From: Anaerolineales bacterium
GTDB lineage: Bacteria > Chloroflexota > Anaerolineae > Anaerolineales > Villigracilaceae
DNA length: 64,000 nt
Direction of reading: 5' to 3'
Assembly (NCBI GenBank): GCA_020634885.1
Contig: JACKAW010000007.1
Location: 128,182 to 192,181, forward strand
A program made the position numbers and the translations under genes. Positions 36,820-45,564 of the stretch are shown here, piece after piece. How positions within the stretch are numbered: the first letter of the stretch is position 1; every line of letters starts with the position of its first letter. Under the pieces are notes generated by a model. The model had not been told where the DNA came from, searched no databases, and saw only the letters and a program-made list of their open reading frames with translations.

Positions 36820-37167
36820 TTATGCAATCAACAAAATCACCAACGCCAAAATAGCGGGGACAGCTTGAATGTAAAAGATTCTTTTACTCACGGTAAACGC
36901 GCCGAAAATTCCCGCGATGATGACACAACTCAGGAAGAAGATTTTTACTGGGTCGCCTGCAACAAGTCCCCACAGCAGACCGGCGGCGAGGAAGCCGTTG
37001 TACAGTCCCTGATTCATGGCAAGCCGTTTCGATTGTTTGGCGAACTCTGCGGTGAGATTGAAAGATTTCATCCCGCGCGGCTTGTCCCATAGAAACATTT
37101 CGAGGTAAAGAAAGAAAAAGTGCAAGAGGGCAACGATCACAATAAGAATGTCGGATACGAGTTTCAT
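36820..37167 (-). CDS. DUF1304 family small membrane protein
   Basis: This 115-residue protein has four hydrophobic helices (about 3-25, 46-66, 68-90 and 95-114). It carries the family pattern LHFFFLYLEMFLWDKPRGMK and MNQGLYNGFLAAGLLWGL. DUF1304 proteins are small integral membrane proteins of unknown function. The ATG at 37167 has AAAGGAAAA upstream and fits the family start; the frame is open a further eight codons. The gene is transcribed alone towards the DUF1501 gene. Confidence 0.85.
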   Translation of the reverse strand: MKLVSDILIVIVALLHFFFLYLEMFLWDKPRGMKSFNLTAEFAKQSKRLAMNQGLYNGFLAAGLLWGLVAGDPVKIFFLSCVIIAGIFGAFTVSKRIFYIQAVPAILALVILLIA

Positions 37168-37182
37168 AAAGTTTTCCTTTGG

Positions 37183-37230
37183 GTAGGTCACGCTTTTAGC
37201 GTGACGTCATGTTACAAACGCGACCTACAG
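37183..37230. repeat. TAGGTCACGC palindromic repeat, copy 1
   Basis: The segment GTAGGTCACGCTTTTAGCGT then GACGTCATGTTACAAACG and CGACCTACAG is nearly the same as 53437-53485. Ends and centre are both inverted (TAGGTC/GACCTA and CACGCT/AGCGTG). Confidence 0.8.
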
Positions 37231-37270
37231 TATAGCAGGTGAAAAACAGAACAAAAATTCTGTTATACTG

Positions 37271-37308
37271 ACCTCACCCCCTGCCCCTCTCCTAAAAGGA
37301 GAGGGGGG
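37271..37308 (+). promoter_or_regulatory. CCTCACCCC palindrome supplying the radA ribosome binding site
   Basis: CCCCTCTCC is mirrored by GGAGAGGGG around TAAAA. The right arm (GGAGAGGGGGGAG) ends 10 bases before the radA ATG and is the only Shine-Dalgarno-like sequence. The same palindrome type is inserted in aroKB at 55967-56013. Confidence 0.6.
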
Positions 37309-37318
37309 AGAAGATGAA

Positions 37319-38719
37319 ATGGCAAAAACAAAAACCCACACCCGATTTGTATGTCAACAATGCGGACGTGTCTCCGCATCGTACATGGGCAAATGCCCGC
37401 AATGCAGCGCGTTTGACAGCATGGTGGAAGAAGTCATCCACGATGAGCCTGCCCCGAAAAAAGGTGCGGTCAACGTTCGCGGCTTGAGCGGACGTTCGGA
37501 GCCGCGCCCCATCTCCGAGGTCAGTGGTGAGGCGGAAGATCGCGTTCACCTGCCCATTGGTGAGTTCGCGCGCGTGCTCGGCGGCGGCATCGTCCCCGGT
37601 TCCATCGTACTTGTGGGCGGTGACCCGGGCATTGGCAAATCCACGCTCATGCTGCAAATGGCGATGGAGATGGGCAAGGTGCAGCGTGTGTTGTATGTCT
37701 CCGGCGAAGAGTCGGAGCGGCAGATCAAGATGCGCGCCTCGCGTTTGTTCAACGGCGGGAAGGACTTGCCGAAGGATTTGCTGTTGGTGACAGAGACCAA
37801 TCTCGAAGTGATCTTCAGCCACGTCCGCGAATCCAAACCGGACCTTTTGATCGTGGACTCCATCCAGACGACTTATCTCTCTGAATTGGATTCATCCGCT
37901 GGCTCGGTTTCGCAGGTGCGCGAGTGTTCGTCGCAGTTGCGTGAGTTGGCGAAGTCCAGCGGCGTGACGGTCTTCATGATCGGGCACGTTACAAAAGAAG
38001 GCGCGATTGCCGGTCCGCGCGTGTTGGAACATATCGTGGATACGGTTCTGTATCTTGAAGGGGATCGCTTCCAAGCCTATCGTCTGTTACGCTCGGTCAA
38101 GAACCGCTTCGGCGCGACCTCCGAAGTGGGCGTGTTCGAAATGCGCGAAGGCGGCATGATCGAAATCACCAATCCGTCTGAGGCGTTTTTGGCGGAGCGT
38201 TTGGTGAATGCGGCTGGGTCTGCGATTGCGGTGACGATGGAAGGGACTCGTCCCATTCTCGTGGAAGTGCAGGGATTAACCTCCCCGACTCAATTTGGGA
38301 ATGCGCGCCGCACGCCCAACGGTGTGGACTTTAACCGTCTGTTGCTCATTTCAGCGGTTCTCACACGCCGCGTAGGACTCAAACTTGCCGAGCAGGATGT
38401 CTTCGTCAACGTGGTGGGCGGTATCCAAATCGACGAACCCGCCGCGGACTTAGCCGTCGCCGCTGCTATCGCTTCTTCATGGCGGGATGTGCCCATTCAA
38501 GCCAATGTGGTCTTGATCGGTGAGATCGGCTTGGCAGGTGAACTGCGTATGCCGGGACAAATGGTGGCGCGATTAAAAGAAGCGCAAAAATTGGGTTTCA
38601 AAACTGCCATTGTGCCGAAGGCTATCCGCAAAGGGGAAGACTATCCAAAAGGAATTGAAGTTATCGAAGTCCGCTCGGTGGACCAGGCGTTGGATAAGGC
38701 GTTGAAGAAAGAGAAGTAG
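37319..38719 (+). CDS. radA: DNA repair protein RadA
   Basis: This 466-residue branch-migration ATPase acts in recombination. It has an N-terminal four-cysteine zinc finger (FVCQQCGRVSASYMGKCPQC) and Walker A GGDPGIGKST. The RadA-specific KNRFGATSEVG follows, and a Lon-like C-terminal domain (LGLAGELRMPGQ-type region, IGEIGLAGELRMPGQ) completes it. The start is the ATG at 37319. It is a single gene and is followed by a repeat cluster. Confidence 0.95.
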   Translation: MAKTKTHTRFVCQQCGRVSASYMGKCPQCSAFDSMVEEVIHDEPAPKKGAVNVRGLSGRSEPRPISEVSGEAEDRVHLPIGEFARVLGGGIVPGSIVLVGGDPGIGKSTLMLQMAMEMGKVQRVLYVSGEESERQIKMRASRLFNGGKDLPKDLLLVTETNLEVIFSHVRESKPDLLIVDSIQTTYLSELDSSAGSVSQVRECSSQLRELAKSSGVTVFMIGHVTKEGAIAGPRVLEHIVDTVLYLEGDRFQAYRLLRSVKNRFGATSEVGVFEMREGGMIEITNPSEAFLAERLVNAAGSAIAVTMEGTRPILVEVQGLTSPTQFGNARRTPNGVDFNRLLLISAVLTRRVGLKLAEQDVFVNVVGGIQIDEPAADLAVAAAIASSWRDVPIQANVVLIGEIGLAGELRMPGQMVARLKEAQKLGFKTAIVPKAIRKGEDYPKGIEVIEVRSVDQALDKALKKEK

Positions 38720-38868
38720 TGAGTAGTGAGTAGTGAGTAGTTCGGTGGTCGAGTAGGGTGGATGCTCTTCCCGCCCGTATCGAGACCACCAGTAATAGGT
38801 ATATATAAAATTCAGAGTTGTGGTCTCGATATGCCTTCGGCTATCGCCTCAGGCTACTCGACCACCGC
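38717..38868. repeat. TAGTGAG tandem repeat and nested TGGTCGAGTAG inverted repeat
   Basis: Three TAGTGAG heptamers start at the radA stop. GGTGGTCGAGTAG (38745-38757) is inverted at 38854-38866 (CTACTCGACCACC). Inside it, TATCGAGACCACC is mirrored by GTGGTCTCGATA. The region ends shortly before the DUF2277 gene. No gene is seen in it. Confidence 0.7.
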
Positions 38869-38887
38869 AAGAAATAAAGAGGTCTTT

Positions 38888-39115
38888 ATGTGCCGAAGTA
38901 TCAAACCCCTTAGAAATATGGATCACCCTGTCACCGAGCAGGAGATTTACGAAGCGGCGCTGCAATACGTCCGCAAAGTCAGCGGGTATCGCAAACCGTC
39001 GAAAGCAAATGAAGAGGCGTTCAACAAGGCGATCGAAGAAGTGGCGGATTCCACGCGAAAGATATTGGCGAATCTAAAAACCGTCGAAAGCCAAAAGTCA
39101 AAAGCCGCTTTCTGA
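38888..39115 (+). CDS. DUF2277 family protein
   Basis: This 75-residue soluble protein opens MCRSIKPLRN and continues TEQEIYEAALQYVRKVSGYR and AFNKAIEEVADSTRKIL. This matches the small DUF2277 family (MCR start, ALQ-VRK-SG motif), whose function is unknown. The ATG at 38888 is the family start; the frame is open upstream through repeat DNA. The last ten residues (VESQKSKAAF) appear to be encoded by a dispersed repeat that continues into the intergenic space. Confidence 0.8.
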   Translation: MCRSIKPLRNMDHPVTEQEIYEAALQYVRKVSGYRKPSKANEEAFNKAIEEVADSTRKILANLKTVESQKSKAAF

Positions 39116-39146
39116 CTTTCAACCTGTAACCTGCAACCTGCAACTC
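39087..39146. repeat. AAAGTCAAAAGCC / AACCTGCAACCTG low-complexity repeat
   Basis: GCCAAAAGTCAAAAGCC is followed by TTTCAACCTGTAACCTGCAA. It resembles the TTCAACC/GGTTGAA repeat at 63303-63370. It covers the end of the DUF2277 gene. Confidence 0.55.
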
Positions 39147-39195
39147 ATTCAAACCGTATACCTCCCTAGGCATTAAACCGAAGGAGGTTTTTCTT

Positions 39196-40035
39196 ATGTA
39201 TAAACTATTTACCTTTATCGCGATCCTCGCGCTGACAACTCTGGCATGTGGAATTAATGTACCCAAACCGCCAACCCCCAGCCCCGAAATGACCGAAGAC
39301 ATCACAGTCGAATACCCGGATGCGAAAGATATCAACCTACAGATCAAATTTGGCGCAGGTGAACTCAACCTCACCCCCGGCACAGAGATACTTGTCGATG
39401 GTACAGCCACCTACAACTACAAAGAATTCAAGCCGGGCATTAGTGTCGATGGCGGCGATGTGGAAGTGCGTGTCGTCGAAAAAGACTTCAGCATGATTTC
39501 TGGTTTCAAAGACATCAAAAACGTATGGGATCTGCAACTCGGCGACCAGCCCATGAGCCTGAGCATTGACGCAGGCGCATATGACGGCACATACGAATTC
39601 GGCGGGCTTGCCCTTACCCGTCTCGATATTTCCGACGGCGCAGCAGATGTAGAACTCAACTTCTCCGAACCGAACCAGACTGAGATGAGCACCTTCACCT
39701 ACAGCACAGGCGCATCCAATGTCAAACTGCTTGGGCTGGCAAACGCCAACTTCACCCTGTTCGATTTTTCCTCCGGCGCGGGAGATTACACCCTCGATTT
39801 CTCCGGTGACTTGAAACGCGACGCCTCCATCAAAGTGGAAAGCGGACTCAGCAACCTCATCATCATCGTCCCTGAAGGGGTCGACGCAGTGGTCACAGTG
39901 GAGGGAGGGCTCATGAATGTAAGCACAAGCCCCGGCTGGGAAAGAAGCGGAGGCGATTACATCCAAAAAGGCGAAGGACCCACCCTCACATTCATCATCG
40001 AAATGGGCGCAGGCAATCTCACCCTCACAAGATAA
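39196..40035 (+). CDS. Toast-rack/adhesin-like lipoprotein
   Basis: This 279-residue exported lipoprotein has the signal MYKLFTFIAILALTTLACG with lipobox TLAC. The mature part is a series of short Gly/Asp-rich beta strands (INLQIKFGAGELNLTPG, ISDGAADVELNFS, YSTGASNVKLLGL, FSSGAGDYTLDFS, MGAGNLTLTR). The regular spacing of about 25 residues per turn suits a beta-solenoid or toast-rack fold as in LiaF/DUF4097-like domains. AAGGAGG lies close to the ATG at 39196. Its role at the cell surface is unknown. Confidence 0.7.
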   Translation: MYKLFTFIAILALTTLACGINVPKPPTPSPEMTEDITVEYPDAKDINLQIKFGAGELNLTPGTEILVDGTATYNYKEFKPGISVDGGDVEVRVVEKDFSMISGFKDIKNVWDLQLGDQPMSLSIDAGAYDGTYEFGGLALTRLDISDGAADVELNFSEPNQTEMSTFTYSTGASNVKLLGLANANFTLFDFSSGAGDYTLDFSGDLKRDASIKVESGLSNLIIIVPEGVDAVVTVEGGLMNVSTSPGWERSGGDYIQKGEGPTLTFIIEMGAGNLTLTR

Positions 40036-40093
40036 ATTCAGAGCAAAAGGTCATAATTGACCCGTGACCTCTATCACTTGCCTCGTTCAAGTT

Positions 40094-40116
40094 ATCACAA
40101 TAAAATCGTGATTGTG
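40094..40116 (+). promoter_or_regulatory. Candidate operator for the Rrf2 regulator
   Basis: Two overlapping dyads (CACAAT-N9-ATTGTG at 40096-40116 and ATCAC-N9-GTGAT at 40094-40112) lie 30 bases before the Rrf2 start. Size and position suit autoregulation by an Rrf2 dimer. Confidence 0.5.
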
Positions 40117-40146
40117 GGTAATTTTTACCTAGATAAGTGAGGACTT

Positions 40147-40563
40147 ATGCAGATCACCCGTCAAGCCGACTACGCCGTACGAGCCATTTTACATCTTGCA
40201 CGCAGCGGTGATGTACGCACCGCCACCAGCGCCATTGCGGAAGAACAGAAAATTCCGCCTTCATTTCTTGCAAAGATCATCTCCCAGCTTTCCATTGCCG
40301 GGTTACTGCACACATCACGCGGAGCACGCGGCGGCGTAACGCTTGCGCGTGAGCCGAAAGAAATTACCCTGCTCGAAGTTATCGAAGCCATCGATGGTCC
40401 CATTCAACTCAACGAATGCGTTGGTGATTCAGGCAGCTGCTCGTTCGATGAAGATTGTCCCTTGCGCCCCGTGTGGTGTGAAGCACAGGAAGAACTTGTG
40501 GCAAAATTGAAAGGCACCAACTTTGCAGATATGGCAGCCAAAGGACAGGCAGCAACAGCGTAA
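40147..40563 (+). CDS. Rrf2-family iron-sulfur transcription regulator
   Basis: This 138-residue protein has the Rrf2 winged helix (MQITRQADYAVRAILHLA, PPSFLAKIISQLSIAGLLHT, RGARGGVTLAR). The cluster loop has cysteines C91, C98 and C104 (NECVGDSGSCSFDEDCPL) and a further C111. IscR, NsrR and RsrR bind an Fe-S cluster through three such Cys and sense cluster status, NO or redox. No isc/suf genes adjoin it, so the regulon lies elsewhere. The ATG follows GTGAGGAC. A strong terminator closes the gene. Confidence 0.9.
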   Translation: MQITRQADYAVRAILHLARSGDVRTATSAIAEEQKIPPSFLAKIISQLSIAGLLHTSRGARGGVTLAREPKEITLLEVIEAIDGPIQLNECVGDSGSCSFDEDCPLRPVWCEAQEELVAKLKGTNFADMAAKGQAATA

Positions 40564-40578
40564 CAACAAAAGGAAATC

Positions 40579-40611
40579 AAAGCCTCTCGGCTATAATAGC
40601 CGAGAGGCTTT
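40579..40611 (+). terminator. Intrinsic terminator of the Rrf2 gene
   Basis: A 15-bp perfect stem (AAAGCCTCTCGGCTA) with a three-base loop is followed by a run of seven T residues. Confidence 0.9.
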
Positions 40612-40756
40612 TTTTATACATTCTCTGCCGTACCTCCAAACCCAAAAAGTCTATGTCCCTGCATATTTTTTGTATGACCAGCAATAATCTTTAGGGTCTC
40701 TCCATGAAAGAGATGTACGGTAAAAAAATTTATATACATCCTGCAAGGATAGAAAC

Positions 40757-41617
40757 ATGAAAAATAATCGCATTTTCACAACCATCTTCCTACTCGGAAT
40801 AACCACCCTGGCATGTGCCGTCCCCGCGCTTCCGTTCGGGAACACATCATCACCCACGCACCTGCCGCTGCCCACACAAGATACAAGGCTGGAAGTGATG
40901 GTTGCAGAAACTGTGACAGCCGCCATTGGGATGACCCAACAAGCGCTTCCGACTCCGACCGAAGTTGCCCCCACCCCCAAACCGACCTCTACACCCGAGC
41001 CGACCGCCACCCTCTCCGTTGAGAGCATGTTGGACAAGAACACAGATGGAACAAGCACCTTCATCGACCTGACCGGCAAATATCAATTAACACTCCCCAT
41101 GCAATGGCTCGCCTTGCGCATCAACTCCCCAGAATACGAAGAGGCGTTACAACTCCCCGAAGCCTCAAATGCCGCCATTCAACGCTCGCTGGAAGTCATC
41201 AAAGAACAAGACCCCAATGTCTTCCGCCTGTTCATGCTTGATATTGCCGAAGAACACGCCGATGAAGGCTTTGTAACCAACATCAACCTCGTTTGGGACC
41301 AGCAAATGGAAGCCGATTTTACGAACGCCGACGATCTGGATACGCTAGCCGAATCACTGCCCGCTTCTCTTGAAAACTCCACGGTGACCAATGCGGCGTT
41401 GAAGAATACCAGCAACGAAACCCCGTACGGAGTGATCACACTGGAAACATCCGCCACATCGCAAGACGGCACAGATATCCTCATCTACCAAACACTCGCC
41501 TTTTTCGACCTGCCAATCGGCACATTAAACATCACCCTCTCCACCACCGAAAAATGGCATAAGACGGTAAGCCCTTCCTTTGACGAGTTCATTAATTCAT
41601 TCGTTGTATTGCAATAG
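40757..41617 (+). CDS. Lipoprotein of unknown function with Thr/Pro linker
   Basis: This 286-residue exported lipoprotein has a signal of MKNNRIFTTIFLLGITTLAC with the lipobox Cys at residue 20. A Thr/Pro-rich linker (about 60-85, PTPTEVAPTPKPTSTPEPT) precedes a folded domain of about 180 residues beginning STFIDLTGKYQLTLPMQW. This has the feel of a PsbP/LpqN-like alpha-beta domain, but I do not recognise it securely. It ends nine bases before the urocanate hydratase gene and may be co-transcribed with it. AAGGA precedes the start. Confidence 0.65.
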   Translation: MKNNRIFTTIFLLGITTLACAVPALPFGNTSSPTHLPLPTQDTRLEVMVAETVTAAIGMTQQALPTPTEVAPTPKPTSTPEPTATLSVESMLDKNTDGTSTFIDLTGKYQLTLPMQWLALRINSPEYEEALQLPEASNAAIQRSLEVIKEQDPNVFRLFMLDIAEEHADEGFVTNINLVWDQQMEADFTNADDLDTLAESLPASLENSTVTNAALKNTSNETPYGVITLETSATSQDGTDILIYQTLAFFDLPIGTLNITLSTTEKWHKTVSPSFDEFINSFVVLQ

Positions 41618-41626
41618 GAGATTTCA

Positions 41627-43279
41627 ATGACCACACCTCGCATCATCCGTGCCCCGCGCGGAACTGACCTGACCTGCAAGAACTGGCTAAGCGAAGCCGC
41701 CTATCGCATGATCCAAAACAACCTCGACCCTGAAGTGGCAGAGAAGCCCGAAGACCTCGTCGTGTATGGCGGGCGCGGAAAAGCCGCCCGCACCTGGGAA
41801 GCCTTCGACGCCATTCTCGAATCATTGAAGAACCTTGAAGAAGATGAAACCCTGCTTGTGCAATCGGGCAAGCCGGTGGTGGTCTTCAAAAGCCACAAAG
41901 ACGCGCCCAAAGTTCTGATCGCCAATTCCAACCTTGTGCCGCATTGGGCAACATGGGAGCACTTTGACGAACTCGCCAAAAAGGGACTCATCATGTACGG
42001 GCAGATGACCGCCGGTTCGTGGATCTACATCGGCACGCAGGGCATTTTGCAAGGGACGTATGAAACCTTCGGCGCACTTGCCAAACTTAAAGGCTGGGGC
42101 TCGCTCAAAGGGAAGTTCGTGCTCACAGCGGGGCTGGGCGGCATGGGCGGCGCCCAACCGCTTTCCATCACCATGAACGAAGGCGTGGGACTCATCGTTG
42201 AAGTAGACCCCGAACGTGCCGAACGCCGCCGTGCTATTGGCTATGTGGATATGGTTGTGGACAACCTCGAAGAAGCCATGACGCTGGTCGAAGAGAACGT
42301 TAAAAGCGGCACACCCAAATCCATTGGGCTGATCGGCAACGCCGCAGACGTGTACGACGAACTCTCACAGCGTGGAATCGTTCCCGATGTGGTAACAGAC
42401 CAAACGTCGGCGCATGAGGCGTTGTTCTATGTCCCCTCGGGGTTGAGCATTACGGCGGCAAATCAATTACGCGAAACAGACCCTGAAAAATATAAAGCCA
42501 TGTCGATGGACTCAATGGCGAAGCATGTGAAAGCCATGCTCGCCTTTCAACGCGCCGGAGCCGAAGTGTTTGACTATGGCAACAACCTGCGCCAGCAAGC
42601 CTTCAACCACGGCGTGACAGATGCCTTTGAGTTTCCGGGCTTTGTGCCGGCATACATCCGCCCGTTGTTCTGCGAAGGCAAGGGACCGTTCCGCTGGGTG
42701 GCGCTCTCTGGCGACAAGGAAGATATTTACACAACCGACAAAGCCATCATGGAGTTGTTCCCCGAAGATGAGCACCTGCATCGCTGGCTAAAGATGGCGC
42801 GTGAAAAAGTTCCGTTCCAGGGCTTGCCCTCGCGCATTTGCTGGCTTGGGTACGGCGAGCGCGTGAAGGCTGGCTTGATGTTTAACGAACTCGTCGCAAG
42901 CGGAAAAGTAAAAGCGCCCATCGTGATCGGACGCGACCACTTGGATAGCGGCTCGGTCGCCTCACCCAACCGCGAGACCGAAGCGATGAAAGACGGCTCA
43001 GACGCGATCTCAGACTGGGCGATCCTCAATGCCATGATCAACGCCGTGGGCGGCGCCACATGGGTCTCGTTCCATCATGGCGGCGGCGTCGGCATGGGAT
43101 ATAGCCAACACGCCGGTCAGGTCATCGTCGCAGACGGCACCCCCGAAGCCGCCGCGCGTTTGGAAAGAGTCCTGACCACCGACCCGGGTATGGGCGTTGT
43201 GCGCCACGCCGATGCCGGTTATGAGATCGCCATCGAAGCGGCAAAACGTCACGGCATAAAAATGCCGATGTTAAAATAA
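41627..43279 (+). CDS. hutU: Urocanate hydratase
   Basis: This 550-residue NAD-dependent enzyme is the second step of histidine breakdown, turning urocanate into imidazolone propionate. Signature stretches are YGGRGKAARTWEAF, GQMTAGSWIYIGTQGI, GLGGMGGAQPL and the active-site Cys region SRICWLGYGER, followed by HLDSGSVASPNRETE. Length is normal for the family. The other hut genes are not in the window, so the pathway is completed elsewhere or the gene works alone. AGGAGA precedes the ATG. Confidence 0.96.
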   Translation: MTTPRIIRAPRGTDLTCKNWLSEAAYRMIQNNLDPEVAEKPEDLVVYGGRGKAARTWEAFDAILESLKNLEEDETLLVQSGKPVVVFKSHKDAPKVLIANSNLVPHWATWEHFDELAKKGLIMYGQMTAGSWIYIGTQGILQGTYETFGALAKLKGWGSLKGKFVLTAGLGGMGGAQPLSITMNEGVGLIVEVDPERAERRRAIGYVDMVVDNLEEAMTLVEENVKSGTPKSIGLIGNAADVYDELSQRGIVPDVVTDQTSAHEALFYVPSGLSITAANQLRETDPEKYKAMSMDSMAKHVKAMLAFQRAGAEVFDYGNNLRQQAFNHGVTDAFEFPGFVPAYIRPLFCEGKGPFRWVALSGDKEDIYTTDKAIMELFPEDEHLHRWLKMAREKVPFQGLPSRICWLGYGERVKAGLMFNELVASGKVKAPIVIGRDHLDSGSVASPNRETEAMKDGSDAISDWAILNAMINAVGGATWVSFHHGGGVGMGYSQHAGQVIVADGTPEAAARLERVLTTDPGMGVVRHADAGYEIAIEAAKRHGIKMPMLK

Positions 43280-43286
43280 GTTCTTA

Positions 43287-43364
43287 TTTGTACACGGATT
43301 CGACGGATCGATGGGATAAAAAGATTCCGTGAATTCCGTGAATTCCGTGTTATCCGTGTACAAA
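43287..43364. repeat. TTTGTACACGGAT inverted repeat with ATTCCGTGA tandem
   Basis: TTTGTACACGGAT (43287-43299) is inverted at 43352-43364 (ATCCGTGTACAAA). Between them GAATTCCGT units are tandemly repeated. It lies between hutU and the next lipoprotein gene. Confidence 0.75.
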
Positions 43365-43383
43365 TGCACTTTGGAGAAATTCC

Positions 43384-44460
43384 CTGAAACGCCTTACTCT
43401 CATTTTTCTTGTTCTGCTTCTTTCCGGCTGTGGAACCGCCCCAAACATTTGGGGCAGTTCCCTGCCGCCAGTTCCTTCACCCACGGCATACGTTGCGCCA
43501 AGTGAAATCCCAACACAATCACCGTTCTCGCCTACACCCGAAGCCACCACCACCTTCATCCCCAGCATCACGCCCACCTTCACGCCAGAACCGACATTCA
43601 CGCCCAGCCCAACACCCCTGCCCTCCAAAGCGGATATTAAACGGGTCATCATCATCAGCTACGATGGGTTGCGCCCCGACGCAATAGACCTTGCCCCCAT
43701 GCCCAACCTCATCACCCTGCGCGAAGGCGGCTCTCATGCCTCACTCACCGCAAGAACCATAGACTACCCCGCCACCTCACCCAGCCACGCCTCCATGCTC
43801 ACCGGCGTCTGCATGGAAGACCACGGCGTGATCTACAACAAGTTCTTCATGTACATGGGTTACGCAAAAGGACCCGATGTCTTTGAGCTTGCACACAACG
43901 CCGGAATGCGCACCGTGATGATCGTCAGCAAAGACAAACTGCGCCAAATGGCAGAACCCGAAACCACCGACGTGTTCGAGATCGCCTACGGCGAACCCGC
44001 CATTCAACGCGCCGTCCTGCCGCAGCTTGAAACCGACTTTCAACTCATGTTCATCCATTTTGCCGGAGCCGATAATCGCGGACACAAATACGACTGGATG
44101 TCCGGCGAGTACTTCAAAGTCCTGCGCGAAGGCGATGCCGTGCTCGGCGAGATCATCAACACCCTCAAAGCCAACGGCAAATTTGACAGCACCCTCTTCA
44201 TCATCACGTCAGACCACGGCGGGCATGATGGCAACCACATCGGCACGATCATCGAAGACTACCGCATCACCTGGATCACCTACGGACCCGGCGTACTCCC
44301 GCAGGAAATAGAACTGCAAATTTACACCTTCGACACCGGACCCACCGCCGCCTACGCCCTTGGTCTGCCCATGCAAGAAGAATGGGATGGCATCCCCGTT
44401 TACAAAATATTTGGCGAACCTCAACTAGAGATCCATGAAAAATATCCCTGTAAAACCTAA
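43384..44460 (+). CDS. Phosphodiesterase/pyrophosphatase-type lipoprotein (copy 1), CTG start
   Basis: This 358-residue lipoprotein belongs to the alkaline phosphatase superfamily (nucleotide pyrophosphatase type). The only start giving a signal peptide is CTG at 43384, with GGAG seven bases upstream. It reads KRLTLIFLVLLLSGCG with the lipobox Cys at 16. No ATG, GTG or TTG occurs in frame before 43669, which lies inside the enzyme domain. A Thr/Pro-rich linker follows. Metal and catalytic motifs are IISYDGLRPDAID, YPATSPSHASMLTG (Thr nucleophile), HFAGADNRGHKYD and ITSDHGGHDGNH. It overlaps the next, related gene by 26 bases. The substrate is unknown. Confidence 0.8.
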   Translation: MKRLTLIFLVLLLSGCGTAPNIWGSSLPPVPSPTAYVAPSEIPTQSPFSPTPEATTTFIPSITPTFTPEPTFTPSPTPLPSKADIKRVIIISYDGLRPDAIDLAPMPNLITLREGGSHASLTARTIDYPATSPSHASMLTGVCMEDHGVIYNKFFMYMGYAKGPDVFELAHNAGMRTVMIVSKDKLRQMAEPETTDVFEIAYGEPAIQRAVLPQLETDFQLMFIHFAGADNRGHKYDWMSGEYFKVLREGDAVLGEIINTLKANGKFDSTLFIITSDHGGHDGNHIGTIIEDYRITWITYGPGVLPQEIELQIYTFDTGPTAAYALGLPMQEEWDGIPVYKIFGEPQLEIHEKYPCKT

Positions 44461-45550
44461 AACATTTTTGACGACATCCCCCTCCCTGCCTCGTCTACCC
44501 GCAGCCTTGCTCCTGCTCTCGATCCTTCTTCAAGGCTGTTTGCCTGCTTCCGCCTCCCCCGTGCAGACGGCTGTTCTGCCGCTGCCCACACCGACAGCCA
44601 CGCTGGAAGTGATCCTCCCCGCGCTGGAAGAAACAGCGCCACCCCCCGAAAGTATCGCCCCGCAGCCCATCTCGCGCGTCCTGATCGTCACCTTTGACGG
44701 AATGCGTCCCGAAGCCATCGAAACCGCCGAAATGACCAACGTGATCGCGCTCATGCAAAGTGGAGCCTACACCATGAGCGCGCAGACCATTATGCCCAGC
44801 AACACCCTGCCTGCTCATGCCGCCATGGTCACTGGCACCTGCCCCGCAAAGAACGCCGTGCGCTGGAATGAATACGTCCCCCAAAACGGCTTCGCCCTCG
44901 GCACCGACATCTTCGACCTCGCCCACGCCGTCGGCTTGCGCACCGGCATCGTCACCGGCAAACTCAAACTACGTCAACTCACCGAACCCACCAGCACAGA
45001 CTTCTTCGGCTTTGTTGATAATACCGATGAAGACAAAGACCGCATCACCCTCGAGAACCTGGCGGTGGATGAACTCAAAAAAGGCTTTGGGCTTGCGCTT
45101 ATCCACTTTCCTGATGGCGACGTGGTAGGGCATAAATACGGATGGCTTTCCAAACAACAGCTTGCCGCCTACAAAAAAAATGATAACGACCTGGGGCTGC
45201 TCATAAAAGCCCTCAAGAACAGCGGCTACTACGACGGAACCCTCTTCATCATCACTTCTGACCACGGCGGCAGAAACGAAGACCCCAAACACGGCGAAAA
45301 CACCCCAGAGATCATGACCATCCCCTGGATCATCAGCGGACCGCAAGTCGCCCCCGGTGAGATCCAATCCCCCGTCTATATCATAGATACCGCCCCCACT
45401 GTGGCTTTCGCACTCGGCTTACCCTTCCAAGCCGATTGGGACGGCGCCCCCGTCTATGAAGCCTTTGGTCTGCCCGCCGATACCCTTCGCGCAGAAGGCT
45501 GCCCCAGAGTAACGCCTGAGCTTCACACAACAACCTACGACAGCCCGTAA
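44435..45550 (+). CDS. Phosphodiesterase/pyrophosphatase-type lipoprotein (copy 2)
   Basis: This 371-residue paralogue of the upstream gene has a signal peptide with lipobox LLQGC (about residue 35) and a Thr/Pro-rich linker. The active-site motifs are VTFDGMRPEAIE, MPSNTLPAHAAMVTG (Thr nucleophile), HFPDGDVVGHKYGW and ITSDHGGRNEDPKHG. All metal ligands of the superfamily look intact. The tandem pair probably handles related phosphodiesters or nucleotides outside the membrane. The start ATG lies inside the end of copy 1, so translation is coupled. Confidence 0.82.
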   Translation: MKNIPVKPKTFLTTSPSLPRLPAALLLLSILLQGCLPASASPVQTAVLPLPTPTATLEVILPALEETAPPPESIAPQPISRVLIVTFDGMRPEAIETAEMTNVIALMQSGAYTMSAQTIMPSNTLPAHAAMVTGTCPAKNAVRWNEYVPQNGFALGTDIFDLAHAVGLRTGIVTGKLKLRQLTEPTSTDFFGFVDNTDEDKDRITLENLAVDELKKGFGLALIHFPDGDVVGHKYGWLSKQQLAAYKKNDNDLGLLIKALKNSGYYDGTLFIITSDHGGRNEDPKHGENTPEIMTIPWIISGPQVAPGEIQSPVYIIDTAPTVAFALGLPFQADWDGAPVYEAFGLPADTLRAEGCPRVTPELHTTTYDSP

Positions 45551-45564
45551 AAAGGAAAACTCAC

